Source: UBA5072 sp963822145 (GTDB taxonomy: Bacteria; Bacteroidota; Bacteroidia; Bacteroidales; UBA10428). Taken from it: DNA of 64,000 nucleotides. The notes under the pieces were generated by a model. That model searched no databases, was not told the DNA's origin, and saw nothing but the letters and a program-made list of their open reading frames with translations. Below, piece by piece: positions 23,431 to 33,676 of this stretch (positions are counted from its first letter, which is position 1; each line of letters begins with the position of its first letter). The stretch lies in the NCBI GenBank assembly GCA_963822145.1, contig CAWGGG010000004.1, positions 620,001 through 684,000 on the forward strand. The letters run 5' to 3'. Position numbers and translations under genes: made by a program.

Positions 23431-25849
23431 ACCGGTTGACCTTTCTTATCATTTCCTCGCCCTTACCATTACAGGTACCGTTAACCTGCATGAAATCATT
23501 GTAATCCACTGATGATGCGGAAAGGAATTTCAGTAATTCCGGGTCGGTCTGCTGGCTGATATTCCTGCTGAATTGTATCCGGGGAATGTTGTCCTTGTTC
23601 TCAGGGGCATCTTCCACATACTGCCTGATTTTAAAGTCATTCAGCAAAAGATGACCCAGGAACGATTCCACATCGGGAATCCCAATCAATGCCAGATCTT
23701 CTTTGCCCGTGAGCGCCTGAAAATTTGCAGCCAGTCTGCAAAAGTCATACCTTTGAGTCGTTCTGCCGCCAACGAGCAGCACACGGTCAGGCGTCAGGTA
23801 CCAAAGACTGACATTTGGAAATACAACTGTAAAGGACTTGATCAATGCCCTGAATTCAAGTGATGTTAGTCCGTTCATCGGCAAAACCTGGCACATCAGG
23901 CCGATTTCTGATAATTTCCCGTAGCAGATCCTGTAATATTCGGTGGTATAGGCATTGGGCAACTGATCCAGCTGTGCATATCCCGTAGTGATCAGGTCCA
24001 CTTTTTCTCTGGTGCGGATCAGGTAAATCCTGGGATCTTCGATGGTGAGATTGATACGACTGCTGGTCAGGATGTCGTCATTTGCCTCCGCAAAAACGTC
24101 GGAAGAGAACCTGACCATTTCCGGAAAAATCTCGGCAATATGGATGGCTTGCAGCCCGTTTTTCTCCAGTACCGATGCTGTGGTGCCCATGCCGAATCCG
24201 TTTACCAGCGCAGTTTGAAGGTCCCGGTTCATGAATAGGGGCAAAAAGGCGGGCAATTCCTGGCCTTTCATCCCCGACTGATCAGAACTGAACATAAAGT
24301 GGTTATTGAGCAATACCCTAATGCTTCCGTCGGACTGTTCCAGGGTGCTTAGCGAGGTGGAGCTCCCTTCGATCATCCTCACTGGTTGGGCTTTTGCCAG
24401 GCGGTCCGACCGGAGAATGTTGAAATGGAAGGGTTTAAATGCAGCTACAAGAATAATATACAACAAAATGGAAAGAAAGGCGAAACCGAGCCGGAACCCT
24501 CTGATTAACCTGGAATCCCGGAGGATCAAATATACCCCCGACAATATTATAGACAGAACCAGGGCGAAAAAGGAATAGTACAGGCCGGCAAACGGGATCA
24601 GGACAAAAAGTGTAAAAGCAATGCTGAAAAGGGCACTGAGAAACCAGATGTAACCCAGCCGGCCAAATCGGTTTCCCGTTTTCTCCAGTCGCCTGGGGTA
24701 TAATTTGCCGGCCAGTGGCAAGGATATGCCTGTGACAAATGCAGGCAAAAAGGCCAGTGTGGCATATAGACCCAGCTGGTTGGCCAGAAGTCCGGTAAAG
24801 GTTTCAAAATCTCCGGCTTCATGAACAGCCATATTGTGAGTCAGGTACAGTGCGGCATAGGATAAAACAGCCATGAGTCCGGTAATAATCTGTAGCGTGG
24901 CCAGGGTAAGAAAACTGTTGACGGGCTTTTCAACGGTTCGCCTGTATAGTGCGCTTCCCATTGCCAATCCCGCCAAAACCACAACCAACAGCAGGGAACG
25001 GAAATATACCGGTCTGAGCGCATTGTGATAGGCTAATATCCGGAGGCAGACCATTAGGTATGCAGTTGATGCAAAGCCCTGAAAGTTATAAACACTGATC
25101 ATGGCACGGGTAAGTTTGGCGCCGGTCTCCAATACGATCCTGCTTTTACGGAAACGCAAGGCAGTTTTTCTAACCATCTGGGCTGAATGAGTCATACGGT
25201 CGGCCGGTGTTTTACCATGTCTGATAAGCTGGTAAAGCAAGGAAAGAGCGGCTGTTACCAGGCAAAGTACTGCAGCCAGCAGCTGCGACATCCGGCAGCC
25301 AAAATGCGGGATCAGGTATAATACGGTTGTGAGGAAGCCGGCCAAGGCACCTGCAGAACCACTCACAAGGGCCGCACTCATAAATGCTCCTGACTGTCCT
25401 GTGCTGCGTATGAAATGCCGGATAAGGAGAATAAATACACCGGCCAGAATACCAATGGGCATGAACAGGAAAAGGAAGGACAGGAAGAACCGGAGCAGCT
25501 CTGTCCCAAATGTCCCGATATATAAGGAATAGTTTATGCTATAAAATATCCGGGTCATTGTTTTGAAAAGGAGCGGGTCACACAGGAGGAAAACAGCGGC
25601 AAGGGCTGTGAGAACAGTAAAAGAAACCAGGCGGTCGCTTACCCTGTCTGCAACTTTACCGGTAAACATGCAGCCAAGTGCCACGCAGGCAAGCAGGGCA
25701 ATGGCAACCGTTGCCCCGGAAACCGTATGCGTGCCAAAGAAAAGTGTATATTGCCTGAACCAGGTAAACAAGCCTATGGATAAGGCACAGCCCACCATTC
25801 CGATCAGCAGGTAAAATATAACAGGTATCGATTTTCTATTTGTATTCAT
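23381..25849 (-). CDS. Fused MFS/spermidine-synthase-like membrane protein
   Basis: An 822-residue protein. Residues 1 to about 490 hold some 14 hydrophobic helices. The C-terminal part resembles a spermidine-synthase SAM fold, with NGFGMGTTASVL as the nucleotide loop and HIAEIFPEMVRFS as the second acidic strand. The position where aminopropyltransferases have the catalytic Asp motif reads VDLITTGYAQLD, so classical spermidine synthase activity is doubtful. The family is widespread and mostly uncharacterised. The 3' end overlaps the convergent Fe-S gene by 50 bp. A YfcC-type gene lies 35 bp upstream on the same strand. Confidence 0.8.
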   Translation of the reverse strand: MNTNRKSIPVIFYLLIGMVGCALSIGLFTWFRQYTLFFGTHTVSGATVAIALLACVALGCMFTGKVADRVSDRLVSFTVLTALAAVFLLCDPLLFKTMTRIFYSINYSLYIGTFGTELLRFFLSFLFLFMPIGILAGVFILLIRHFIRSTGQSGAFMSAALVSGSAGALAGFLTTVLYLIPHFGCRMSQLLAAVLCLVTAALSLLYQLIRHGKTPADRMTHSAQMVRKTALRFRKSRIVLETGAKLTRAMISVYNFQGFASTAYLMVCLRILAYHNALRPVYFRSLLLVVVLAGLAMGSALYRRTVEKPVNSFLTLATLQIITGLMAVLSYAALYLTHNMAVHEAGDFETFTGLLANQLGLYATLAFLPAFVTGISLPLAGKLYPRRLEKTGNRFGRLGYIWFLSALFSIAFTLFVLIPFAGLYYSFFALVLSIILSGVYLILRDSRLIRGFRLGFAFLSILLYIILVAAFKPFHFNILRSDRLAKAQPVRMIEGSSTSLSTLEQSDGSIRVLLNNHFMFSSDQSGMKGQELPAFLPLFMNRDLQTALVNGFGMGTTASVLEKNGLQAIHIAEIFPEMVRFSSDVFAEANDDILTSSRINLTIEDPRIYLIRTREKVDLITTGYAQLDQLPNAYTTEYYRICYGKLSEIGLMCQVLPMNGLTSLEFRALIKSFTVVFPNVSLWYLTPDRVLLVGGRTTQRYDFCRLAANFQALTGKEDLALIGIPDVESFLGHLLLNDFKIRQYVEDAPENKDNIPRIQFSRNISQQTDPELLKFLSASSVDYNDFMQVNGTCNGKGEEMIRKVNRFNEALRHQLVPSSGLQ

Positions 25850-25884
25850 TTACTTTTTTTCTTCATTACCCCATCACCTTCTCC

Positions 25885-27474
25885 CTAAAATCCTTTCAAT
25901 TTCATCGTAACAGTTGGAATCAGTAATAAAAATCCCAGCACCAGCAGGATCAGCATCATGGGCAAAATCCAGCGGAACCATTTCTCATATGGGATGCGGG
26001 CCACACCCAGCACCGCCATTAAAACAGCGGATGCAGGTGTGATCATATTGGTGAACCCGTCCCCGAACTGATAGGCCATCACGGTTGCCTGCCGTGATAT
26101 GCCCACCAGGTCGGAAAAAGGTGCGAATATGGGCATGGTGAGCGCTGCTTTGGCCGATCCGGATACCATTACCAGGTTGATGCAGGTTTGAATCAGGTAC
26201 ATGAAGCATACGGTGGCGATTCTCCCAAAACCCTGCATGGATTCGGAAAGCCGGTAGAGGATGGTGTCGATCACCTGGCCGTCTTCAAGGATTACGATGA
26301 TACCGCCTGCCAGTCCCACAACCAGCGCTGCAGGCAAAATGTCCCTTACACCTTCCATAAATAGCTTCACCAGTTCATTGGGCGATTTATGCAGCGCCAG
26401 TCCGGCAAATACGCCCATGGCAAAAAACAGGGCTGCAATTTCCATGATGTACCAGCTGTAACCCATCACTCCTGTGATCAGAAAGAGTATGGTAAACAGC
26501 AGCAAGTGCAGCAGGTAAAAATGTACTGATTTTCGCAGGGCAAATACACCGGTAACGGCATATAAACCTGTGAGCAGGGGTATCAGGGGAAGAGAAGCCG
26601 AAGCGATATTCCCGAGTGTCAGTCGGGTTACCGGGTAATTCCACGAGAAGGCCAGCATTACTGCACAAAGAATGGCAAAGACGATCCAGGCTGCCCGGGG
26701 TGTATGATAGACAATGGGACCGCTCTCCTGCATATGCTGTTCACGCCAGTAGGCGTCCAGCGAATAGACGGGGGAGGATTCCGGGTTCTTCCGGATACGC
26801 GCGGCGTAACGCAGAAAGAAAGTCAGTGTGACCGCATTCAGCAAGATCCAGCAGAAGAGCCGGTATTCAATACCTGAAAACAGGGGCAATCCGGATATGC
26901 CCTGGGCGATCCCTATTGTAAAAGGATTGAGCAGGGCACCGGCGAATCCGATCCCGGCAGCTACAAAAACCACGGCCACTCCGGTGATGGAATCGTAGCC
27001 CATGGAAATGGCCAGGGGAACCAGGACAATGATGAAGGCAATTGTTTCCTCGCTCATCCCGAATACTGCACCAAATATACTGAACATCAGCCAGATCAGT
27101 GTGAGGATCAGCGGTTCCACACCAGATCTTCTGAATACGCGGTAATGTCTTAAGCGCCGGGTAACCCCGATAAAGGAGAAAATGCCGGCATCGATCGCTT
27201 TGCTGCTGTTGACAATCCAGAAAGCACCCCCGATCAGCAGGATAAAAATGATGATACCAGCCTGCCGGACAAATCCTTTATAAAAGGATGCGAATACCTG
27301 CCACCACTGGTTAACGTTTTCGGTATAATGAAAGACCAGTTGCTTTTTCTGCAACCCTCCGTTATCCAGGATCTCTTCGGTATACTTGCCGCCGGGTATG
27401 ATCCAGGTAAGGACAGCCGCTATCAGGATCAGATAAAAGATAATGACGAAGGTATGGGGAAGTTTTCTGATCAT
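25885..27474 (-). CDS. YfcC-family (AbgT/DcuC-like) transporter
   Basis: A 529-residue inner-membrane transporter with about 12-13 helices. Diagnostic stretches of the YfcC/C4-dicarboxylate anaerobic carrier family are the N-terminal TWIIPGGKY, MSEETIAFIIVLVPLA in the middle, and GSAKAALTMPIFAPFSDLVG with QFGDGFTNMITPAS near the end. Substrates in the family include basic amino acids, peptides and dicarboxylates; none can be assigned here. The following gene on the same strand starts 35 bp downstream. Divergent from the SusC operon. Confidence 0.88.
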   Translation of the reverse strand: MIRKLPHTFVIIFYLILIAAVLTWIIPGGKYTEEILDNGGLQKKQLVFHYTENVNQWWQVFASFYKGFVRQAGIIIFILLIGGAFWIVNSSKAIDAGIFSFIGVTRRLRHYRVFRRSGVEPLILTLIWLMFSIFGAVFGMSEETIAFIIVLVPLAISMGYDSITGVAVVFVAAGIGFAGALLNPFTIGIAQGISGLPLFSGIEYRLFCWILLNAVTLTFFLRYAARIRKNPESSPVYSLDAYWREQHMQESGPIVYHTPRAAWIVFAILCAVMLAFSWNYPVTRLTLGNIASASLPLIPLLTGLYAVTGVFALRKSVHFYLLHLLLFTILFLITGVMGYSWYIMEIAALFFAMGVFAGLALHKSPNELVKLFMEGVRDILPAALVVGLAGGIIVILEDGQVIDTILYRLSESMQGFGRIATVCFMYLIQTCINLVMVSGSAKAALTMPIFAPFSDLVGISRQATVMAYQFGDGFTNMITPASAVLMAVLGVARIPYEKWFRWILPMMLILLVLGFLLLIPTVTMKLKGF

Positions 27475-27918
27475 TGTATCTGTTTATGAATACGAGTAAG
27501 AATTAGAATAAGAATTAGAATCATTTTATCCGTCTAAAGATAAAATATTTTGCTTTTCCGGCTGATAACTTTTAGGTACTTCGCAAAACTTATCTTGAAT
27601 TTATCTGGCAAACGGGATGTGCTGATCTGATTTCTTGATCAATCTGCTTTTTTTTGCGATTAACAGCAAAACTCATGTTGCGAATTGATGGAATTTGTTA
27701 TTTTTGGTTTGCACAGGGCCGGAAATGGGGCTGTAAAAGGCTCTTTGCATAATTATTATATAGAATATCAAGTTTATTCAATCTATGTGATTGAATAATA
27801 ATATTTTATGTTTTTTAACGTATTTTATTTTATTTTAATTTTTTTTTTAGTTTTGGTGATTCTGATCTTAACCTATCAGGAGTTTTATTAACCTATTATA
27901 AACCTAAAATTTTAATCT
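27475..27918. other. 444-bp AT-rich divergent promoter region
   Basis: No reading frame is convincing. It holds a short AAGAATTAGAAT repeat (27498-27521) and two matches to TAnnTTTG on the plus strand: TATTTTTG at 27699-27706 and TAGTTTTG at 27848-27855. The second lies 64 bp before the SusC start and the first would give a leader of about 200 nt. No adjacent ECF sigma/anti-sigma or HTCS regulator gene is present. Confidence 0.5.
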
Positions 27919-30900
27919 ATGAAAAGGATTTTGAGTTTGCTTGTATGCTTGCTCTTGTTTGGCTTCTATGCCGCATTCGGGCAAGACATACAAATTAAAG
28001 GAACGGTTACCGCTTCTGAAGACGGTAGTCCGCTTCCGGGGGTGTATGTATTAATTAAGGGTACGAATAATGGTGCAGCCACTGATGCCAATGGTGTGTT
28101 TCAGGTTTCGGCCCCGTCCACAGCAACCCTGGTATTCAGTTCCGTTGGCTACAAAACTCAGGAGGTTGCATTAGCTGGGCAATCTCAGCTGGATGTAGTT
28201 ATGCAACTCGATGTGACGGAGGTTGATGAGATTGTGGTTACTGCTATCGGTATGACCCGCGCCAAAAAAGCGCTGGGATATTCCGTACAGCAGGTAAGCG
28301 GTGCTGACGTATCGCAGGCCAAGGAAACCAACGTGATCAATTCGCTGCAGGGCAGGGTTGCCGGTGCTGTTGTTACCAGTACTTCCGGTGCAGTTGGTGC
28401 CTCCTCCCGTATCGTACTCCGCGGGGTTAACTTCATTGGCAGCAACAACCAGCCTCTTTTCGTAGTAGATGGTGTTCCCATTATCAACAGCAACTTCGGC
28501 GGAACTGACAACGAAGGTGTTAACCGCGGTAATGGTGCAGGTGACATCAACCCCGATGACGTTGAAAGCTATACAGTGCTGAAAGGCCCCAACGCCGCTG
28601 CATTGTACGGATCGCGTGCATCCAACGGGGTTATCCTCATTACCACCAAGTCAGGTAAGAATAAAAAAGGTCTGGGTGTGACTTTCAACAACTCCACCAC
28701 CTGGGAAACTCCCATGAAATTACCTGATTTCCAGAATCAATATGGTCAGGGCTCAAGCGGGCAGTTTGCTTTTGTTGATGGTGCAGGCGGCGGTGTTGCC
28801 GATGGTACAGATGAAAGCTGGGGACCTAGACTCGACATCGGCCTGATGATTCCGCAGTTCACCTCACCCATTGATCCCGATACCGGCGAAAGGATTCCCA
28901 CTCCCTGGGTTTCTCATCCCGATAACGTAAAGGATTTTTATGAAACCGGTCATACCATGACCAATAATATAGCCCTGGTTGGCGGAACCGAAAATATGAA
29001 CTTCAGGGTGTCCATCACCAACCTCACGCAAAAAGGTATGGTGCCCAACACCGATTACAGGAGAAATACGATTTCTGTTTCAGGAGCCACGGATCTCTCC
29101 AAAAAGCTGAATGTTTCAGCCAATGTGAGCTATGTTAATGCAAAAAGTGATAACCTGCCCGGTTATGGCTATGATGCTCAGAACGTTGTACAGCAGCAGA
29201 ACTGGTTCGGCCGTCAGGTGGATATTGCCGCGCTGAAAGATTATGAGAATCAGGAACTCGGTTTTGCCTATGCCGACATTCCGCTTACCGCTGGTAAAGG
29301 TATCGCCGGATATAAATACAACTGGAACTACAACTATCATAACAACCCGTATTTTACACTGTACGAAAACACAAACTCTCTTGACCGTGATCGGTTCTAT
29401 GGTAATGTAAAAGCGACGTACAAGCTTACTGACTGGTTGAGTGCCATGATCAGGACCGGAGGTGACATCTCCACCAACCTGAATACCGGTAAAATTGCCC
29501 AGGGCGACGTTGACAACAGCTATGGTTCCTACAGTGAAGACGCTACTACCCGAAAGGAGATCAACACAGACTTCCTCGTGAGTTTCAATAAGAATTTCGG
29601 GGATAATTTAAGTGTAATCCTGAATGTCGGTGGCAACAATATGTATCAATCCTATCAGAACAACTATTCCGCAGCCAACGAACTGGCCATTGGCGGTGTA
29701 TACAATGTTGAAAACTCCAGGGTACCGCTGGTAACCTCTAACTACAGCAGCCAGAAGGCTATCAACAGTTTATACGGTAGCGCCAATATCGGTTTCAGGA
29801 ATGTTGTTTTCCTCGATGCAACGTTGCGTAATGACTGGTCAAGCACCCTGCCCGAGGACAACAATTCCTATCTTTACCCCTCGGTATCTTTGAGCAGCGT
29901 GCTTACCGACCTGTTCAAGATGGATTCCAGAATCCTGAATTTTGCCAAGGTAAGGGTGAGCTGGTCCAAGGTAGGTAGCGATACCGATCCCTATCAGCTG
30001 CTTCCCTATGCTGAGTTCGGCGACGGCTGGAATGCCAGCACCAAACTGCTGAACCTCTATGTCCCCAATACCCTGGCTAATGCCACACTCAAACCCCAGA
30101 TGGTAACCTCCACTGAAATCGGTGGTGAATTCATTTTCCTCGATAGCCGCCTGAGGTTAGACATTACTTATTACGATTCAAAAGCCGAAGACCAGATTAT
30201 TCCGGGCTTGCCCATCTCCGCTACTTCGGGCTATTCCGCCATAAATGTTAATGCCGGTACCATGTCGAACAAGGGTATTGAGATGCAGTTAGGCATCACT
30301 CCTGTTAACATGGCCAATGGCCTCAGGTGGGACATCGTAATCAACTATGCCCATAACAAGAACAGGGTTGAAAGTTTGCCGGCAGGAATTGACTCCTACC
30401 AGCTCGGAACCTACTGGGATATGAAACTGATTGCCAAGCCGGGCGAACCCTATGGTTCTTTCTATGGTTATGATTTCCAACGCGATCCCAATGGCAACGT
30501 GATCAATGAAAATGGTCTGCCGGTTCAGGGTGATCTGACCATGCTGGGTTCCTATACCCCCGACAATACCGGAGGTATGAACAATATCCTGACTTTCAAG
30601 AATCTCTCGATGAATGTTTTGATTGACTGGCGTAATGGCGGCGAACTCTATTCCATGACCACTACCTGGGGCCGTTATGCAGGTGTTCTCGAAGAAACAC
30701 TCATCGGTCGTGAAGGCGGCGTTGTAGGTCCAGGTGTGAAGGCTGTTGATGATGGTGCCGGTAACATTTCCTATGTGCCGAATGACATTGTTGTAACCGC
30801 CGAGAATTATAACAAGGCTGCTTACAGCAATACCCTGCAATCCTCCAGCGTATTTGACGCCAGCTTTGTAAAGCTGCGTGAAATCAGCCTGGGATACACC

Positions 30901-31095
30901 TTTAAAAAGATCGGCAACACGCCCATCAGAGACCTGAAACTGTCATTGATCGGCCGTAACCTTGCACTGCTGAAAAGCTCCGTACCCCATGTGGATCCCG
31001 AAACTGCCTTTGGCAGCGGTAACGTACAGGGATTCGAATTCGGTCAGTTGCCTTCAGCCAGGAGCATCGGTTTCAGTATAAGCCTGGGTCTTTAA
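27919..31095 (+). CDS. SusC/RagA family TonB-dependent outer-membrane transporter
   Basis: A 1058-residue outer-membrane barrel. A signal peptide (about 1-22, ending AFGQ) is followed by a carboxypeptidase-regulatory-like domain (about 25-100, KGTVTASEDGSPLPGVYV), a TonB-box/plug region (DEIVVTAIG, then LQGRVAGAVV and PLFVVDGVPI), the DVESYTVLKGPNAAALYGSRASNG signature, and the barrel ending FSISLGL. No STN domain is present, so signalling through an ECF anti-sigma factor is unlikely. It imports a glycan, peptide or other large nutrient together with the SusD protein. No glycosidase or peptidase is in the operon, so the substrate is open. Confidence 0.95.
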   Translation: MKRILSLLVCLLLFGFYAAFGQDIQIKGTVTASEDGSPLPGVYVLIKGTNNGAATDANGVFQVSAPSTATLVFSSVGYKTQEVALAGQSQLDVVMQLDVTEVDEIVVTAIGMTRAKKALGYSVQQVSGADVSQAKETNVINSLQGRVAGAVVTSTSGAVGASSRIVLRGVNFIGSNNQPLFVVDGVPIINSNFGGTDNEGVNRGNGAGDINPDDVESYTVLKGPNAAALYGSRASNGVILITTKSGKNKKGLGVTFNNSTTWETPMKLPDFQNQYGQGSSGQFAFVDGAGGGVADGTDESWGPRLDIGLMIPQFTSPIDPDTGERIPTPWVSHPDNVKDFYETGHTMTNNIALVGGTENMNFRVSITNLTQKGMVPNTDYRRNTISVSGATDLSKKLNVSANVSYVNAKSDNLPGYGYDAQNVVQQQNWFGRQVDIAALKDYENQELGFAYADIPLTAGKGIAGYKYNWNYNYHNNPYFTLYENTNSLDRDRFYGNVKATYKLTDWLSAMIRTGGDISTNLNTGKIAQGDVDNSYGSYSEDATTRKEINTDFLVSFNKNFGDNLSVILNVGGNNMYQSYQNNYSAANELAIGGVYNVENSRVPLVTSNYSSQKAINSLYGSANIGFRNVVFLDATLRNDWSSTLPEDNNSYLYPSVSLSSVLTDLFKMDSRILNFAKVRVSWSKVGSDTDPYQLLPYAEFGDGWNASTKLLNLYVPNTLANATLKPQMVTSTEIGGEFIFLDSRLRLDITYYDSKAEDQIIPGLPISATSGYSAINVNAGTMSNKGIEMQLGITPVNMANGLRWDIVINYAHNKNRVESLPAGIDSYQLGTYWDMKLIAKPGEPYGSFYGYDFQRDPNGNVINENGLPVQGDLTMLGSYTPDNTGGMNNILTFKNLSMNVLIDWRNGGELYSMTTTWGRYAGVLEETLIGREGGVVGPGVKAVDDGAGNISYVPNDIVVTAENYNKAAYSNTLQSSSVFDASFVKLREISLGYTFKKIGNTPIRDLKLSLIGRNLALLKSSVPHVDPETAFGSGNVQGFEFGQLPSARSIGFSISLGL

Positions 31096-31117
31096 TAACC
31101 ATTTAAATCACTGAAAT

Positions 31118-32713
31118 ATGAAAAAGTTAACATTAAAATACCTGATTCCCGGATTAATTCTTTTCTTCCTGGGATCTTGCACGAAAAACTTTGAAGAGTA
31201 CAACACGAATCCGAACAGTCCTGGATTAGACCAGGCCTCTCCGGATATGCTCCTGACCAATGCCATTGAATCCATGACCGACCGCGTACATGAGATCTTC
31301 CTGGGTCATGAGATGGGTTCCTGCTGGGTACAGCATATGGCCAAGGTTCAGTATACTGACGAGGACCGCTATATTCCCCGTATCAGTGTGATCAACAATT
31401 CCTGGACCAGCTTTTTCGCCGCCAGCGGTTATGATGTCTATACCATCATAAAAATTGCTGATGCTAACGGTCAGACTAATTATAAGGGAGCTGGACTGGT
31501 TATGTATGTTTATATCAGCTCCGTGCTGACCGACCTGTTCGGTGACATACCTTACTCCCAGGCCTGGAAAGGCGCTGTTGATGATGGCAGCATCATCCAG
31601 CCGGTTTATGATACCCAGGAATCCATTTACCTGGATATGATTGCCAAGCTTGATGAAGCCAATACTTTGCTGGCTGATGCCGGTGAAATTCCCGGTGATA
31701 TTCTTTACGGAGGCGATCCTGCTTTATGGCAGAAATTTGCCAATTCACTCCGCCTGAGGTTATTGCTCCGCATGTCGGCTCGCGATGAGGCATTTGTGAC
31801 TACTGAAATGACGAAGATGGTGGACGATCCGGATACCTATCCGATCTTTGAAAGCAGTGCCGATCATGCAGCACTTCAGTATCTGGGTTCTGCGCCGAAT
31901 AACAATCCGATCAACGAGAACCGGAAAACCCGTGATGACCATAGGGTTAGCAAGTCGCTTATTGATTTGACTTATACCAATAATGCTCTGGTTGACTGGA
32001 GGGTTTCCCTCTATGCTGAACTCGATGGCAATGATGATTACGAAGGGTTGCCCAACGGATTGACTTCTTCAAAAGCTGCCGCTTATAATGACAATGGCTT
32101 GAAGTTTACTTCAAAGATCGGAAGTTTCTATGCCCAGGCTACTGCTCCTGGTATTCTGATGAGCTATGCCGAATTGCAGTTCATCCTGGCTGAAGCTGCT
32201 CATAAGGGCTACATTGGCGGTGGCGATGCTGCAGCAGAAACTTTCTACCTCGAAGGGATCGCGGCTTCCTATAATCAGAATCACGATTACTTTGCCACAG
32301 TGCTGGAGGATGTTTGGGGTGCTACTTTCGAATCACAGCTGGGTTGGGATGGCAGTCAGGACATCGTTGAATTTGCTTTAGAGAACTATGTAGCCAATGG
32401 TGCCCATACCTATGACAAAAGCAATTACATTCCTGTAACTTATGATCCTGCCAATGCCATGGAACAGATCGCCTATGAGCGCTGGGTTGCCGGTTTCGAC
32501 CAGGGACTGCAGAGCTGGTTCGAATGGAGAAGAACGGGTGTTCCCACGTTAACTCCTGCCGAAGATGGCGTAATCAGCTCGATACCCGTCAGGTCGACTT
32601 ATCCTTCCGATGAATACTCTCGGAATAAGACCAATCTGGATGCTGCAATTGCCAATCAGGGCGCAGATGAACTGACTACACCGGTATGGTGGGACGTTGA
32701 ACCTACCAAGTAA
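31118..32713 (+). CDS. SusD/RagB family surface lipoprotein
   Basis: A 531-residue lipoprotein that forms the lid of the SusC transporter and binds substrate. The signal peptide ends in the lipobox LGSC (Cys at about residue 22), followed by the family start NFEEYNTNPNSP. TPR-like helical features such as YVYISSVLTDLFGDIPYSQAW are typical of the SusD-like family. It starts 22 bp after the SusC stop, so the two are co-transcribed. Confidence 0.93.
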   Translation: MKKLTLKYLIPGLILFFLGSCTKNFEEYNTNPNSPGLDQASPDMLLTNAIESMTDRVHEIFLGHEMGSCWVQHMAKVQYTDEDRYIPRISVINNSWTSFFAASGYDVYTIIKIADANGQTNYKGAGLVMYVYISSVLTDLFGDIPYSQAWKGAVDDGSIIQPVYDTQESIYLDMIAKLDEANTLLADAGEIPGDILYGGDPALWQKFANSLRLRLLLRMSARDEAFVTTEMTKMVDDPDTYPIFESSADHAALQYLGSAPNNNPINENRKTRDDHRVSKSLIDLTYTNNALVDWRVSLYAELDGNDDYEGLPNGLTSSKAAAYNDNGLKFTSKIGSFYAQATAPGILMSYAELQFILAEAAHKGYIGGGDAAAETFYLEGIAASYNQNHDYFATVLEDVWGATFESQLGWDGSQDIVEFALENYVANGAHTYDKSNYIPVTYDPANAMEQIAYERWVAGFDQGLQSWFEWRRTGVPTLTPAEDGVISSIPVRSTYPSDEYSRNKTNLDAAIANQGADELTTPVWWDVEPTK

Positions 32714-32747
32714 TCAATGCCATTACTAATCAAGAAAAAATACAATT

Positions 32748-33581
32748 ATGAAACATATAATTAAATTAGGTGTTTTACTGCTGGTTGCACAGGTAGTCTT
32801 TCTGAATTCCTGTGTAGAACCTGATGATCTGATGACCGCTGATGCAAAAACCGGTGGTCTGGTGGTGCCTTCCACAAACCTGCTGTTAAAAGCCGGAGCC
32901 AATCAGAGCTTTGATGTGGTTATAGAAATACCCCAGGGCCCTGGTATTGCCAGCCTCGAAATGATGAAGGTTTTCAGTCAGGGTGATACTTTGATCTCCA
33001 ATGAAGCTGCACTGGACCCTGTTGATGTAAGCAGTGTCAATATAAATGATACCGCTTTTATTACATTCTCGCTTGCTTATGCAGATCTGAAAGAAGGTCT
33101 TACATTGGATGGCCAACCTTTGCCGGCAGAAGAAACCGGACTGGGTATCGGTGATTACTGGACTATTGTATATACCGCTGTAATGGAAGATGGCCGCAAG
33201 GTGGTGAATAATGCAACCACGGTTATCGCAGTTTCCAACAAGTATGCTGGATATTATCAGTGTGTTGGTTATTTCACCCACCCCAATCCGGCCAGCAGTC
33301 GTGCTATTGACCGTGAGAAATTCCTGTCCCCCGTCAGCCAGACCAAGAGTCTGACCGAACTGGGTGACCTGGGTGCATCGGGCTATGATATTTATATCGA
33401 TGTTCAGCCTGACAATACGGTGGTCGTTACAAAAGGTGTTACCTGCCCGACTGATGTTTTCATGTCGCCTGGTGAAACCAACGCCTATGATCCTGTAACC
33501 AGTCATTTCACACTGAATTATTATTATGTCGGTGCCAGTGGCCCTCGGGTTATTGATGAAGAATACACGCCACTGAATTAA
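32748..33581 (+). CDS. SusCD-associated lipoprotein of unknown family
   Basis: A 277-residue lipoprotein: the signal peptide ends NSC (Cys at about residue 22), followed by an acidic linker. The rest looks like beta-sandwich surface domains without clear catalytic motifs. Its place right after SusD (34-bp gap) is that of the variable surface glycan- or ligand-binding lipoproteins (SusE/SusF position), so accessory substrate binding is inferred. A strong terminator follows 22 bp after the stop. Confidence 0.75.
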   Translation: MKHIIKLGVLLLVAQVVFLNSCVEPDDLMTADAKTGGLVVPSTNLLLKAGANQSFDVVIEIPQGPGIASLEMMKVFSQGDTLISNEAALDPVDVSSVNINDTAFITFSLAYADLKEGLTLDGQPLPAEETGLGIGDYWTIVYTAVMEDGRKVVNNATTVIAVSNKYAGYYQCVGYFTHPNPASSRAIDREKFLSPVSQTKSLTELGDLGASGYDIYIDVQPDNTVVVTKGVTCPTDVFMSPGETNAYDPVTSHFTLNYYYVGASGPRVIDEEYTPLN

Positions 33582-33603
33582 TAGTTAAACAATCGGTTTA
33601 ATG

Positions 33604-33634
33604 AAAAGCTGCCCGGAACGGGCAGCTTTTTTTT
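33604..33634 (+). terminator. Rho-independent terminator of the SusCD operon
   Basis: AAAAGCTGCCCG pairs perfectly with CGGGCAGCTTTT around a 3-nt loop (33604-33630), followed by a T-run to 33634. Confidence 0.9.
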
Positions 33635-33647
33635 CGCCCACTTTCCT

Positions 33648-33655
33648 TATCTTTG
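33648..33655 (+). promoter_or_regulatory. Putative -7 element of cysCDN
   Basis: TATCTTTG matches TAnnTTTG, 22 bp before the ATG of cysC. A possible TTG start at 33653 lies inside this box, which argues for the ATG at 33677 instead. Confidence 0.45.
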
Positions 33656-33676
33656 TCGCTTCAATTGAAAACCGAT

